Below the pieces are notes generated by a model that saw only the letters and a list, made by a program, of their open reading frames with translations, was not told where the DNA came from and ran no database searches. The position numbers were made by a program, and so were the translations under genes. A DNA stretch of 64,000 nucleotides from Skeletonema tropicum (lineage: Eukaryota > Bacillariophyta > Thalassiosirophyceae > Thalassiosirales > Thalassiosiraceae), in the NCBI GenBank assembly GCA_037178625.1, contig CM074127.1, forward strand, positions 4,650,001 to 4,714,000, read 5' to 3'. Positions 9,601-21,882 of the stretch are shown here, piece after piece (within the stretch, counting starts at the first letter, position 1; each line of letters opens with the position of its first letter).

Positions 9601-11155
9601 ATGGACAAGATAGTATCACAATCCACAGGCCCATCGGCCTCTCTCGTTCACTGCCCGCCACCAGTGGATTCGGTTCTCTCAGTTATTGGAAATACGCCTC
9701 TTGTGAAGCTCAGCAATAAAATTTTCCCACCTAACATCAAATGCAATATATATGCCAAATGTGAGTACTTCAATGCCGGCGGCTCCGTGAAGGATCGCAT
9801 TGGCCTCCGAATGATTGAAGATGCTGAAAAGTCAGGCCGTATCAAGCCTGGCGATACATTGATTGAGCCAACTTCTGGAAACACAGGCATTGGCATGGCG
9901 CTCGCGGCTGCTGTTAAGGGATACAAATGTATCATTGTGCTTCCGGAAAAGATGTCAAAAGAAAAGGTCGATGTGTTGAAGGCACTTGGAGCGGAGATCA
10001 TACGTACACCCACGGAGGCAGCTTGGGATGCTCCGGATAGTCATATCAGTATTGCAAGGAAGTTGCAGCGTGAAACACCGAACAGTCATATTCTAGATCA
10101 ATATACAAACCCAGCCAATCCGTTGGCTCATTATGATGGAACTGCAGAGGAGATATTGCAGCAGCTAGATGGAAAGATTGATATGTTGGTGGCTGGCGCT
10201 GGTACAGGTGGTACAATCTCTGGAACGGCTGCCAAAATCAAACAACGATGCCCCAATGTTAAGATTGTAGGAGTGGATCCTATTGGTTCTATATTGGCAC
10301 TGCCCGACTCATTGAATGATCCAGGAAGATTGACCTCGTACCATGTAGAAGGCATCGGCTATGATTTTATCCCCGGTGTGTTGGATAGGTCCATGGTTGA
10401 CCAGTGGATGAAGAGCAATGATTCAGAGAGCTTGGTGATGATGAGAAAACTAATCCGCAATGAGGGATTGCTCTGCGGTGGATCCTCTGGTTCTGCCGTA
10501 TCCTGTGCCATCAAGGCAGCTGCTCAGTTGGGCGAGGGACAAAATTGCGTTGTGATTTTGCCTGACTCTGTTCGCAACTACATGACGAAAGCTCTCTCGG
10601 ATGAGTGGATGATTGATCATGCCTTCATCGACAATGAAATTATCAAAAAGAAGCAGTATCAGAATTGGTGGGCTAACAAGCGAGTGTGCGATTTGGAGCT
10701 GAATACTCCGTTGACTATCTCGTGGAACGTGAAGTGCAAGGATGCAATTCGCGCTGTTAAAGCGTGAGGGCTTTGACATGGTGCCAGTAATTGATTCAGA
10801 TGGAGATGTGATGGGTGTTGTGACGGAGGGTAACATGACTAGAAAAATTATCAATGGAACTGCGCAGCCCAACACCAGCGTTGCAGATGCGAAAGTAGTT
10901 TACAAGACTTTTCGAAAGTTGCCCATGAACGCATTGCTTTCGGATTTGGCAAGTGCGTTGGACATCGAACCGTATGCTCTTATCATTACTGAGCAAAGAT
11001 GCTTTGCAAGGAAGCGTCGCCACACTGAGAGCGATCAAGCTGGAGCTCGTAGCGCTGAATCAAACGGCGACGCGATGGCTGTTGTCAGCAAAAGCGTGGT
11101 TAGCGGAATCGTAACGAGAATTGATCTGCTCCAGTTCATCGCTACTGGAGAATAA
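9601..11155 (+). CDS. CBS: Cystathionine beta-synthase, one frameshift
   Basis: PLP enzyme condensing serine and homocysteine to cystathionine (transsulfuration). The catalytic domain (about residues 20-340) has the PLP lysine in GGSVKDR (about K64), SGNTGIGMA (about 91), the phosphate loop [10 protein letters not shown] (about 198) and GGSSGSA (about 294). After the catalytic domain a linker leads into a CBS regulatory region: [24 protein letters not shown] and, at the end, [14 protein letters not shown]. This C-terminal domain, the [20 protein letters not shown] start and the length (about 517 residues) favour CBS over plain cysteine synthase. The frame changes near 10,750, where [12 protein letters not shown] should continue as LLKREGFD. 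No obvious N-terminal heme-binding extension is seen. Converges with STT3, 164 bp apart. Confidence 0.9.
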
Positions 11156-11319
11156 GCGTTCTGCTTTTAGAGAAACCAGCAATAGAAGAGAATGAAGACT
11201 TGAGATTGTGTAATATAACATTGTAAAAGGAATCAACTAGATACAATACAAATTCTTTCCTAATGTTGAGGAAGTGCTTATTTACTTATGGAGGTCTATC
11301 TATGACGATCAAAAATTGA

Positions 11320-14294
11320 CTATTCCCGCAGTAGATCAACAGGTGCGAGACCATTCTTGTCCTTGTCGTTGTGAGGAACACCCGCTGTCATCAGTATTGA
11401 AACAATATCCTGGTTCTTCGATTCGAATGCCCACCACATTGGACCGCGTCCGTCTGCGCTACGAAGCCAAGCTGCGCCAGGATCTTGATCCAACCATCGA
11501 TTCAAGTCATCAATAGCATTTGTTGTGACGAGTTGCCACATAAGCGTTGTGTCAGAAGTGTCTTCCCATGTGCTGTAGATTTCAATCTTTTCTTCATCCG
11601 AAAGTGTTTTCTTCGGCTGTTCTTTGGCCTTTCCTCTCTTCATCGCGCTTCATTTTCAATACCGCACGTTGTTTTGCCAATTCAGGGTTGTTCAGGTCCT
11701 CAAAATACTGTTTCTGGTATTCATCATCCTTAGTCCCACGATTGAAATCTTCCAATTGAGCGAAGTCCTTCTTCTTGTCGAGAATCTGTTTGAGACCAGG
11801 TGGGTATTTACCAGGGCAGAACCACCCGCCTGCATCACATTCCCTGTTCTCTTCAATCCATTTCTTACTCTCTTGCGAGACTCCAAGGAGCTTGTAAATG
11901 CGAACCTTACCATACTTGGTACGGTATACTTCTGAGAATTTTGTTGGGTCTGCCTTAACGCCTGGCTTCAGTTCGTGGCTATGGAGAGTGTAGAGGAAGC
12001 TGCGCTCCATCATTGGTGACGGGGTTCCCTGCCGATCCAATACACCAAACGAGCGGCAAGTCACATCGCCAGGAGGACAATGATCGCGGTACACTGAATT
12101 CGCAATTCTTGCCAAAGTGCGGACTTTTTGCCAGATCATCGCCTCCTCCTCCTCCCCAGACCAAAACATAATCAGCAAGATGACGTGCAATCTGATATCC
12201 TTCCTCCACACTTCCTGTCAAGCACTTACCAAGGAGTGCAATGTGTTCGTGGTTCCATGTATTTCCATCAGCAACGGTCGTTCGGTTAGCGAATTCCAGT
12301 AATTTGGTACCCGTAATCCCACCAAGCCAAGATTCGAGCGTCCTCAGGAGTGTTATCGCGGAGCCACCAGTATGCCTCGCGATAATCATCAACCTTGATG
12401 ATACGCCCATCGTGTGTTTGTCCTTTGAGGATGATGGACGGGTTAGAGAGACTGGCAGAAATTCTCCATGCATATGTTGCAAATGTAGTCGCCTGCATAG
12501 TAAGAGAGAAACACACATGACAACGGCGGCGATTGATTTGACAATCTTGCCCTCATAAGAGTTTGATGCTTCAGTGAATCCATTGCTGATAGCTTTGAAT
12601 CCTGCCATGCTCTCGTTTGAAGTTGATGATGATTTCTTCTTTTTCTTTCCTTCCGACTTGGGCTTTGTCGCGGTATTCGTATCTTTCTTCTCCTGGTGGT
12701 TGATCGTCCTCACCCAATAAAACACTAGTGGACCAGCTGACAATTCGTCCAACAGCAATGCCACCCAGAGAACTTGAGATGGGTGCTGCGAGAAGGATTA
12801 ATCTCACCATTTTGTGTGAGAAAAAGTACGCAGCCACAGCATACACGACGAGGAAACATGACGCGTCACCAAATCGGAACAGTACCATGAAGAATCCGAT
12901 GGGGGCCATGAAACAAAGCATATGCAAGTATTGCCAATACGCCTGTTGAGACGCAGCTTGATGTTCTGCAACACTATCCACGAGAGGGTTTCCAGTTTTC
13001 GTGTGTGGAACAAAGAGACCACGAACACGAGAGCTAATTGGTCCAAAATATCCCTTGGGAGTTACAGCCATGATAAACAAACTTCCCAGCACGGCCGCAG
13101 CACCAAAGACTTGGATACGAAACTTCCACGACTCTTTACGGCCCCACTTATTTTTCTTTCTCATGCCCTCACAGTAATACAAAAGCTGATACCCAACAAA
13201 TACGGCACATGATGGCAATTGCTCAAGAGATTTCAATGGTGACCAACCAACTACAGGAATTTGAATTGCCAAAACAGTTCCCACCGCATAAAACAGAGTG
13301 TAGGATAGGTACACATTTGGCGAAAATCTTCCCATCAACACCAAAAAGGCAGCATGAGCACCAACCATATTTAGCACAAAGATATATCCACCCCAAGCCG
13401 CAGCCATAGTAAAAGTATGCCACACCCGCAAGAACACCAAACAAATAGTTGTATTTTTCACCATTACGAAGAGATCTTACCCAAAGATAAAACGTCAATG
13501 TCATGGCAGTCACAGCCACACTCTCATTATCATATCCACCACCCACAGACCTCATTAAATGAGCAGGAACAACGGCCATGAATCCCATTGCAAAGATTGC
13601 ACATTCCACAGCGGGAGATTCAAATCCTAAAAATCTCTTGGTAACACTCGTGGAAGCCATATCTTTCGATACTGTATAATTTCCCTTCAAAGCATCGATG
13701 GCAACAGCAATGAAATTCCCACCACTATTCACCGACAAACTCGCCTCATAGGCAATACACCCCACCAAAATCGTAGCCATGACACCAAACCAAACGGGAA
13801 TGTAGCAGCAGATATCATTGAGGGTCATGCTTTCTCCAAACACGTAATTTTTGAGAAAGACGGCTGTGAATTGCATCCCGGGGTAAATTGTTGTTCCTAC
13901 TGGACGACCGAGGGGATACCATACCATGTGATCGAACCAGGTGAAGAACTTTTTGTATCCGTTTTCGTAGAGGTACTGTTGTGGGAGGGATGCGTTAGTT
14001 AGATGTACAATACGAGGTTAGCGTTCGCAATAGAAGATAGCAAAAGCATGGCCAAGTATTTCCGACGTCACAGGTGCTCACCTGAGTGGCCCTCCAATTA
14101 AAGTAGGGATCAAACTCATGAATCACAGGACCATATTCATCAATTGCCTGCATACGAATAACATACGCATTGATCAAGAAGAGAAGTAATGCGTATGCAA
14201 CAGCCCCAAACCACGCCAGATTCATGAGGGGATCGGAAGCCGGGGTAGTAGCGGAGGCGGCGGCGGCCGTGGAGGATTTCTTCTTCGCTGCCAT
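11320..14294 (-). CDS. STT3: Oligosaccharyltransferase catalytic subunit STT3 with ankyrin-like C-terminal tail, frameshifted
   Basis: Transfers the lipid-linked glycan to Asn in the ER lumen. Exon 1 (14082-14294) encodes a Lys/Ala-rich start, a first transmembrane helix and HEFDPYFNWRATQ, the acidic metal-binding motif of the first luminal loop. The intron is 13976-14081. Exon 2 continues YLYENGYKKFFTWFDHMVWYPLGR. GGGYDNESVAV matches the second metal-binding motif and LAWWDYGYQI at about 12,300 is the WWDYG acceptor-binding motif. Multiple helices lie between. Shifts occur near 13,400, 12,690, 12,550, 12,300, 12,115 and 11,640, each resuming family sequence. Unusually, the last about 90 residues (ATTNAIDDLNRWLDQDP-like, then GRGPMWWAFESKNQDIVSILMTAG, DKNGLAPVDLLRE) look like two ankyrin repeats. 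Confidence 0.9.
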
Positions 14295-14735
14295 GGTAGC
14301 TTCCTAGTGCTGATATCCAACAAGCCAGCGTCAATGGTGAGATCAGATATAATCGATGCAAAAGTAATACATGCAGCCGACTTCTCCAGAGCCAGCCTGG
14401 AAATCTCAAATCTCATGGCATGCATGGGCCGGTCCAGCATTCAGCATTGGCTGGAAATTTGGCGCGCTTGAAGAATCTTTTAGATAAGTTCTTTGATTTG
14501 AGGGCTGCCGCTGAGCGATGCGATGGCGATGGGAAGAATGAAAGGCAGAGAGAAGCAGAAGGATAGCATATGATGTAGCATGTTGCGATTGCATTATCTC
14601 TATATAGAGTGAGCAATGCAGCACTGAATCAGTCTGCGGATGTATAATATTGTAGGCGAAGAGTGAAGAGATTTATCGTTGGGAATACTACTTTCAGAAA
14701 GTATATGTTTCAAAAAGGATCAGAAAAATATAATC
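14295..14735. promoter_or_regulatory. Divergent intergenic region STT3 / SDHAF3
   Basis: About 440 bp between divergent starts. Minus-strand frames here (14,406-14,624) lack family features and are treated as chance. No defined element recognised. Confidence 0.35.
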
Positions 14736-15217
14736 ATGTCGTCAAGTCGCCTCAAGGGAATCTCTCTGTACAAAAATATATTACGAGCACATGCTCGTTA
14801 TCTACCTCATGAAATGAAACAACTCGGCGATGCATATGTCAAGGCAGAGGTAAGAAGAGTTCATTATGTTTCTATTCTCTGCTGCTGGAATTCTTTCTAT
14901 CATTACTCATCTTCATTGCATCTGCAAAATTTTAGTTCCGGCTACACACAAAAGCAAAGCCTGAACAGGTCGAGGGATTCTTTGCTGAGTGGAACAAATA
15001 TTTAATACACGTTGAACGAATTGGAAGAGAGAAGCAATTGGTAGACGCTGCATTGATTGATACAGCTCCACAACCACAAAGCAGCAATGCAAACAATACA
15101 ATCAGTAGAAAAAAGGGATTTGGAAAGGATGTGCCTGCGGATGTACCTTTCAATGATGAACAGAAAGAACAGTTGCAAAAACTGAAAGAGGAGGCAATAA
15201 ATGCAGCTAAAAAATAG
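14736..15217 (+). CDS. SDHAF3: Succinate dehydrogenase assembly factor 3 (ACN9/LYR family)
   Basis: Mitochondrial LYR-motif protein that protects the SDH iron-sulfur subunit during assembly. Exon 1 (14736-14849) encodes LYKNILRAHARYLPHEMKQLGDAYVKAE; LYK is the LYR-type motif and LGDAYVK is family-typical. The intron is 14850-14935 (86 bp, GT..AG). Exon 2 (14936-15217) begins FRLHTKAKPEQVEGFFAEWNKYL, the other conserved block, and ends in a charged tail. The product is 131 residues, within the family range, with both exons in frame and undamaged. It converges with RPS20, 109 bp away. Confidence 0.9.
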
Positions 15218-15326
15218 ACCAGTATTGCTTAGTAACGATCTGCGTATCTAAGGGGATGGCACACCAATTCTACAATAGCACTATTGTACATCTTTTCAAT
15301 TTCAATTATCATTTTTTATGTATCAT

Positions 15327-15698
15327 TTAACGATCATTGATAGTAACATCAACCTCTACACCAGGTTCAATGCTGATGCTGGTGATCTGCTTCACAACAT
15401 CACTAGGAGCGTGCAAGTCAATCAACCTCTTGTGAATACGCATCTCAAACTTGTCCCAAGTGTTGGTACCCTCACCAGAAGGAGCCTTACGGGTGGTAAT
15501 CTTGAGCTTCTTGGTGGGGAGACGGACGGGTCCAGAAACATTAAGCTTCTTGTCGGTGGCACCCTTCTTCAAGTCGGCGCATACCTTCTCGAGGTTCTTG
15601 ACGTTACGGGAAGTCAAGGTGATGCGGATGCGGTGTACTTGGGCACCGGCATCTTCGAGGCCAGCTTCTTTCTTTCCGGGGGGGACGTAGGAGGTCAT
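15327..15698 (-). CDS. RPS20: 40S ribosomal protein S20 (uS10)
   Basis: 123 residues, single exon, intact. [58 protein letters not shown] and [13 protein letters not shown] cover the full uS10 fold. The N-terminal extension ([18 protein letters not shown]) is typical of the eukaryotic cytosolic form. It is a structural protein of the 40S head. Divergent to the COQ5-like gene across 557 bp. Confidence 0.96.
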   Translation of the reverse strand: MTSYVPPGKKEAGLEDAGAQVHRIRITLTSRNVKNLEKVCADLKKGATDKKLNVSGPVRLPTKKLKITTRKAPSGEGTNTWDKFEMRIHKRLIDLHAPSDVVKQITSISIEPGVEVDVTINDR

Positions 15699-16255
15699 TT
15701 TGATGTTGTTTGAGTTATGAAAATCTGACTACCGACTGTTTGATAACAAATACAGAGAGGGTTTTGCGTTAGCTTTGCATTTTATGGAAAGAGATGCAGA
15801 TTTATTACATTTACATGCTTTTGTTCTCGAACACAAATATTCATCAAATGATGAGTTTAATGTCGATAGAGACACCGCAAACGACAGCCCAGCTCCACAA
15901 CCTATACCACTATCATACAACAGGTATGGATACGAAGACAGCGCTTACTGCCTCCTACTGGGCTGCCGCCAACATCGACCATGGTCACTCACCTAAGGCA
16001 AAGTGAGAAGTGAGACGGTTGTCGATGAAAGGTCTCACGGCATACCAGAGGCTACGTAGGAATTCGAAATTGATCGAAGTAAGAGGTAACCCTCGCATCT
16101 CCTCTCATCTCTCCTCAAAAGCTTCCACCTTATATGTTGGCTTGGATCTTCAATGGCGCGTCATCGTCACTGTCATAGAACAAAAGCATCTTATTGTAAT
16201 CTAACAACTACATGGCTATACTACGCTCATAATACCTCCAACAAACAACATCAAA
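15699..16255. promoter_or_regulatory. Divergent intergenic region RPS20 / UbiE-COQ5
   Basis: Holds the promoters of a ribosomal protein gene and a methyltransferase gene. Short frames on both strands here overlap and look random. No sequence element identified with confidence. Confidence 0.35.
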
Positions 16256-17242
16256 ATGTGCTCTCAAAAATCATCATCATCCAAAGCAGCTTCTTCCAAA
16301 TCTTCCAACAGATGGTTCTACATCGTGGCCATCCTACCACTTCCCCTCTTCTTTCTCTACACTCAACTCCTCCGCTCCACAATTGCACCTCCCCCCTCTG
16401 ACCATGGCACAGGATCCATGTTCGATTTAATAGCTACCCGATATGACTTTATCAATAGAGCACTTGCATTAAATTTGGATATGGGATGGAGGCATCGATT
16501 AGTTTCCGAGGTGGTTGGGCCAAATGGAGAATTATTCACATCTTCGGCACATGATGTGAAACTATTGGATTTGGCAACTGGTACTGCAGATGTGGCCATC
16601 TTATTAGGCAAGGCTGCGGAGAAATATTCATCATCAGCGTCAACTATCAACTCGGCGGTATTGGGATTGGATCCCTCACAGAACATGTTGAATGTGGGTA
16701 AAACAAAAGTCAAAGAATCGGACTTGACAAATATTGTCACTCTGGAATTAGGGGATGCACGTAGGCTTACTGCGTTGCAAGATAATACGATTGATGCAGC
16801 GACCATGTCATTTGGTATTCGTAATGTACCCGAGAAGGAACAAGCATTGTGTGAAATCAATCGAGTTTTGAAGAAGGGAGGTGATGCACCAACCAAGCTA
16901 GCTATTATGGAATTTTCAGAACCGGGGGAAGACTCGGGTGTTATGGGATCAATGGCACGTGCGTTCATTCGTCATGTGATTCCATCTATGGGAGCGTTAT
17001 TGAGTGGTGCTCCAAGAGAATACATGCATTTGCAAAAAAGTATTCAGGAGTTCCCATCACCGCCCGAGTTTGTCAAGTTGATTGAAGGGGTAAGGTGCCC
17101 TGTCAAGAGTGTTGATGAAGAGGGTGAGATTCAAATTGATACATTCGGATCTTTCCGTGTGAAGGAGGTTGTAAACTTGAACTTTGGTAGTGTACAAATT
17201 TACATTGCCACTCCGCTTCTGAAGAGATACGTGACGGAATGA
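16256..17242 (+). CDS. UbiE/COQ5-family quinone methyltransferase
   Basis: C-methyltransferase of ubiquinone or menaquinone/phylloquinone synthesis. 328 residues, single exon, intact. A Ser/Lys-rich start and a hydrophobic helix (WFYIVAILPLPLFFLYTQLL, about residues 20-39) precede the UbiE signature FDLIATRYDFINRALALNLDMGWRHRLV. SAM motif I is LLDLATGTADVA (about 103-114); GLDPSQNML and SFGIRNVPEKEQALCEINRVLKKGG follow. The N-terminal helix could be a signal anchor directing it to the plastid envelope or thylakoid for phylloquinone methylation (MenG role) rather than to mitochondria (COQ5), so no symbol is fixed. It converges with the ARFRP1-like gene, only 57 bp away. Confidence 0.88.
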   Translation: MCSQKSSSSKAASSKSSNRWFYIVAILPLPLFFLYTQLLRSTIAPPPSDHGTGSMFDLIATRYDFINRALALNLDMGWRHRLVSEVVGPNGELFTSSAHDVKLLDLATGTADVAILLGKAAEKYSSSASTINSAVLGLDPSQNMLNVGKTKVKESDLTNIVTLELGDARRLTALQDNTIDAATMSFGIRNVPEKEQALCEINRVLKKGGDAPTKLAIMEFSEPGEDSGVMGSMARAFIRHVIPSMGALLSGAPREYMHLQKSIQEFPSPPEFVKLIEGVRCPVKSVDEEGEIQIDTFGSFRVKEVVNLNFGSVQIYIATPLLKRYVTE

Positions 17243-17299
17243 AGGAAACACTTGCAACTCACACAATGAAATAATTTTACAATCGTTTCATACATGCTA

Positions 17300-18711
17300 T
17301 CATATTCCTCTGGCTTGTCTTGCCAAATTATATCGCTTGGCATGCGCGGTTAAGACTTCCATTGATGCTCGAACTCCCTCACCTGACTTGGCCGACCCTC
17401 CAAATAAGAACATATTGCTGTTGTGGTCGTTATTGTTTTGCAATCCAAAGAATGCAGCCAAATCATGGAACTCGAGAGCTCTCGTGCCATTTTCCTCCAG
17501 AGAGGCTGGGTCTGGGTTTCCACCACCGACAAAATTGTCTTCTTCGTCAGCATTCCAGCTAACTTCACGTTTACCACCACCATTCTTCGCATCACTATCG
17601 GTAGCATCTCCATACTCTCTGTATGCCAAATCAATCTGATTGGCAAAGATTAAAATCGGCAATCCAGCTCGACAATGACGCTGTATCACATCATTCTGAC
17701 AAAGCTGTTCAAACTCACTTTTCGACTTTCTCCAAGTTCTCCAAGGAAGTATCCGCGCAATTGACAACGTAGACAATGGCATCGGCATCTCGATAATACC
17801 TTTCCCAAAGTGGCCTCATCTTATCCGCACCGCTCAAATCAAATAGGGAACATTTGCAGCCGCACATGTCCAACTTGGCTAGATTTTGTCCCAATGTTGG
17901 CCGTATTTTATCCAAGGGGAACATTTTTACCTTTGAGTTCTTGATATCAAACTGTTGGTTTTCATTGTAGTCAATGTGATAATCTTTCAGGTACTCGTCA
18001 TCATCCCATTCTTCAACGTCTTCTTCTTCGTTCCCTGATTGTGATGAGGCTGCTGTTGATTGCGCAACATCATGTTGATCATCGAGGTATTCATCGTCCT
18101 CTCCCTCTGATGCTGCAGCTATGTATTTTTGAGGAGACGGACAACGTAGCATGTTCATAAGTAAGCTGCCACGTAGGTTCTCGTTGTTCGCAACCTTCCT
18201 CTTGCTATTGTTGGGTGGAAGTGGCGGTCGCGAGGATTGTTGTGTAGAGCTCATAGGCAAGTGGTGGCGGAGGGATATCACTAGTAATGAATAGACGTGC
18301 CACCTCGTTGATTTTGCTTTCATCTTCGTCAACTTCTTCTCTGCTGGTTGTTTCACCTCCATGATCCTGAGCAGATAAGCCCGCAGCTTTGTCAACAAAC
18401 TTGCGACCCCTAGCTGCTTTTGAGGGTGGGAGTGGCGGAGGAAGACGTGCTGGCACTGCCTTCCGCCCATTGTTAAGAGTGGCTCCACTATTACTACCTG
18501 ACGCAACCAAATCATTTCTGCCAAATACTACAGCCCCATTCGAATACGTAGGTGGTAACTGCGATGTCACATCCAGCTGAGTAGTGATATTAGTAATCTT
18601 GATACGCTCCAACAGCGCAGTCTTTCCAGAGCCATCGAGACCAACGATTAGAATTGATAATTTGGGAGGGGCGAAGTAATTTTGGTAAACGCCACTAGCC
18701 AAGCCGAACAT
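17300..18711 (-). CDS. ARFRP1-like small GTPase with a large acidic insertion, two frameshifts
   Basis: ARFRP1 is an ARF-related GTPase of the trans-Golgi. The ATG at 18711 gives MFGLASGVYQNYF, aligned with the ARFRP1 start, then the P-loop GLDGSGKT. An upstream in-frame ATG at 18756 is less likely. The switch region reads PTLGQNLAKLDM, G3 is FDLSGADKMRPLWERYYRDADAIVYVV, G4 is FANQIDLA and G5 is FGGSAKSGEG. Between G1 and switch I lies about 200 residues of low complexity (PPPLPPSKAARG, then EEEDVEEWDDDEYL), so the protein is near 470 residues against about 200 normally. The glutamine expected after DxGG is alanine here, and NKxD is NQID. The frame shifts near 18,210 and 17,725; homology is continuous across both. 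Confidence 0.78.
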
Positions 18712-19323
18712 TGTATGTGTATCTTTGTTTTGTGTATCGGTCGGCACAAAACTCAATACGCACCCAAGAAATAAAAGTTAGACTACGACTCTCTTGACAG
18801 CTCTCACTACCGTTAATATCTATTCGAAGAAGACTCTACGATGCCAGTTAATATTATGCATGTGATATTATGCATGTGAATAGGCTCTGTATGTAGTTCC
18901 TTTCGCTTCGTTACGATGGTATGGTAACATGGGCACAAATTTTGAATTTTGGTCATCGCATTTTTTTGGGAGCAAAGATTTCCTACCATTTTTAGGTATT
19001 GACATTTTAGGTGGCGACAGGTGTCTCGATGACGTAACACTTTCCACTTCTCAACTAACTCGACATCGATTTCGAGACCAAAAGGAACACCGCAGCACCG
19101 CAAATGAGCTGGCCCCGGTGGATTGTGTGAGTTGTGGAGCACGCAAGGGAACACCTCCTCTGAATGACCAACACAGCCGGATGATCTGATTACGATCTGT
19201 TGAAAAGATTGTCGGAGTCAACAGACTATCGCACAAAAGTTTTGTAGTTGGAGAAGACAGAATCATTTCACGAGCAGGAGAGAATCGATAGCCCGGGGCA
19301 TCTTTATATATAATATTGTAATC
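18712..19323. promoter_or_regulatory. Divergent intergenic region ARFRP1-like / PPR gene
   Basis: About 610 bp between divergent starts. A short direct repeat of TTATGCATGTGA occurs at about 18,850-18,880. Otherwise nothing recognisable. Confidence 0.35.
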
Positions 19324-21671
19324 ATGCGTCTCGTTACCGCCTGTATGCTCATCTCGAGCACAACATCTCTTGTGGCAAATGGCTTTCAAGCGACGTCTCC
19401 TCTCTCTGTGAGGACATCTCGGGTGTCAACTTCGTCCCAAAGTGTTGCAGCTGCCACTGCAAGCGCTACTGAAACTTCGAGCATGACGTACGACGAAGTG
19501 AATAAACTTGCCTTCCGAGCGTTGCAAAGTCAATGCAAAGAACTTGGTCTATCTGCAGTTGGAACAACAGCTGCTTTGAGAGGAAGGCTATTGGAACATT
19601 TTGGTTTGTTGAAGGAAGTTGCGTTGCAGAAGGAGACTCTTGCTGTCACTCCTGAAGAGATTGAGGTAAGAAGAAAATTATGAGAATGCTTTACAAACGT
19701 ATTAAGTACATGCTCATCAGAAATCTCACATCGATTCTTACTTATCTTTTGCCTAATCAGGAACTCTGCGCCACTGATGGCATCACATTCTGCGACGAAT
19801 CTGATCCCGACTTTGACTTCAAAACACTTCCTTAGCGAAGTCATGCAAAAGTCTTCCGTCGGACACTGGAAATCAGCAACACGCAAACTCAAAAAGCTCA
19901 ATAAGCAATACTCTACAGTCTGATCGTCCATGTACCTCGCGAGGCCTACCTTGCTGTTTTGGAAGCATGTGCAGCCAACAGATTGAATGGTGCAAGGGCT
20001 AGTGAACCCGCTCGTAAGATTTTGGAGGATATGGCAGAAAGTGATTATGAAATTCCTATTGATTTGGCGAACAGCTTGTGTTGTAAACACGTTGGGTGAC
20101 GGACCTGGTGCAACTCACGATCAGTGTGGTGGAATTGATGCTGCGTTGGCAATGGTGGCAGCTGTTGAATCTTCTCCCAATGGTGATTCCTCACTTACTG
20201 ACGCAACCTATGGACGACTTGTATCTGCACTTGCACAAGATGGGGCTGTAGAAGAGGCAATTTTGGTAGTTGCGTTCCATGGTTGTTGATAAGTTGTTTA
20301 CACCTCCTCTTAGTACCTTTGCTGATGTTGCAAAAGCAGCTGCCCAGTCGGATGATCATGCCGAAGATGTCCTTCAAGTACTCACATATGCCAAGGCAGC
20401 TGGGTATGAACTTGACAACATTGCAGCTGTGGAAGCCGGTCGTGACCTTCTTGCTAGTGGTGTCATTGCAGCAGAAAAGATGGACAACCTTGGCACTTGG
20501 ACTTGCGCCTTTTGACTGCCGCGGCAAAGGCTGAGGGGTGTGCACCCGATTATGGTGATGCTCTTGTGGCGTCTTCTTCGGGAGCTGCTCAAAGAGCCTC
20601 CACTTTGATCCACAAGCGTGCAATTCAACAAGCATGTAAGGATAATGGATGGAAGCTTGCTGTTAAGCTACTAGAGTTGATGCCAAGACGAGGATTGTCA
20701 CCTGCCACAAGTGTTTGGAGGAAGTGTACTTTCTACTTGCTGTAAAAACGAGAAGAGTAGGAAAGCTACTGCAATTTTGATTGATTGGGTGAGTCATTAG
20801 TCTAGAATCTTTCCACGTCTCTCTTGAATTATTCACTTTTGCTCACTCTCAACTTTGTCGCAATCTTTCATTGCAGATTACGCTTGCGAATGAAGGCAAG
20901 GCAGACAAACCTCCTTTGAATGTGTTTAACACAGTCGTCAACACATGCGAGGTCTGCGGTGAGGAAGACCTCACTGTGAAGGTTCTCGATCTAATGAGAG
21001 AAACCCTCGGCACGGAAGGTAATATTATCACGTTTAACATTGCTCTCAAGAGATTGGCGAAGACAGGAAATATTCTCGCTTGTGAGGGTATTCTCATTGG
21101 TATGCTCAACGAGGGTATTGAGCCTAACGTCGTCTCGTACACCACTGTGCTTGGAGCATGTGCCAAGACGAAGAATGCTGCAATGGCTTCGATGTGGCTT
21201 CAGCGAATGCGTTCACGAAACTGTACACCAAACTACCACACATATAACACTGCGTTGGCAGCTTGTCTCGATGGAAAACTTGAGAGTACTTTCATTGCAT
21301 CCAAAATTGCATCAGAAATGGTGGAAGATGCCACAAAAGAAATAGCGTGCGGAATCCAGGGGTTAGCAAAGTATAAGTCGACACTACCAGATACGTACAC
21401 TAGATTCTTGGGCAGAGAGCTAATGAAGCAACTGCGAGAGAACTGGCGCAACGGTGACATAGACATGGCTCTTGCCAAGACAACCACCAGGGTGCCTCTA
21501 TTGAAGATGGTTGACTTCGTAAAAAAAGTACCTGAGGAAGTATTGAGCGAAATACAATGTGAAGTTCCAGAGGATGAAGAAGATGAGCTAGTTGAACGTA
21601 ATGATCAAGACTATGAGTTCTCGTTATTGGCAGATCTTCACAAAGATGATCATCGTACTGCCATGGTCTAA
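19324..21671 (+). CDS. SAP-PPR protein, probably organelle-targeted, frameshifted
   Basis: Exon 1 (19324-19665) begins with a signal-peptide-like leader (MRLVTACMLISSTTSLVANGF) followed by a Ser/Arg-rich stretch, resembling a bipartite plastid leader with F near the cleavage site. A SAP-like segment follows (LQSQCKELGLSAVGTTAALRGRLLEHFG). Introns are 19666-19760 and 20789-20876, both GT..AG. The last exon (20877-21671) carries clear pentatricopeptide repeats: ITFNIALKRLAKTGNILACEGIL, PNVVSYTTVLGACAKTKNAAMA, PNYHTYNTALAACLDGK. PPR proteins bind organellar RNA. The middle exon changes frame several times (about 19,830, 19,935, 20,080, 20,270, 20,500, 20,745) while helical repeat sequence continues. 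The exact target RNA is unknowable from sequence. Confidence 0.78.
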
Positions 21672-21882
21672 AGAAGCAGGACGAAGAAATAAATACGGGC
21701 CAAATAATTCGATGTGCAAGTACTCACACACAAAATCACACACACACACCGCACATCTGTCATGTAGAAAGTAACAGTAGTTAGCTATAAAAGTTGTCTC
21801 AGCATATGCGTCTTATTTCATCTTCACATCATTAGTTTTTGTGAAAATAAGATTACAAGTTGTGAGTGCAATGAATTGCCTA

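Noticed and set aside
11320..14294. Calling STT3 and other shifted genes pseudogenes
   Set aside because: Shifts are single-base, catalytic motifs are intact, and the genes are essential single-copy types; consensus error fits better.
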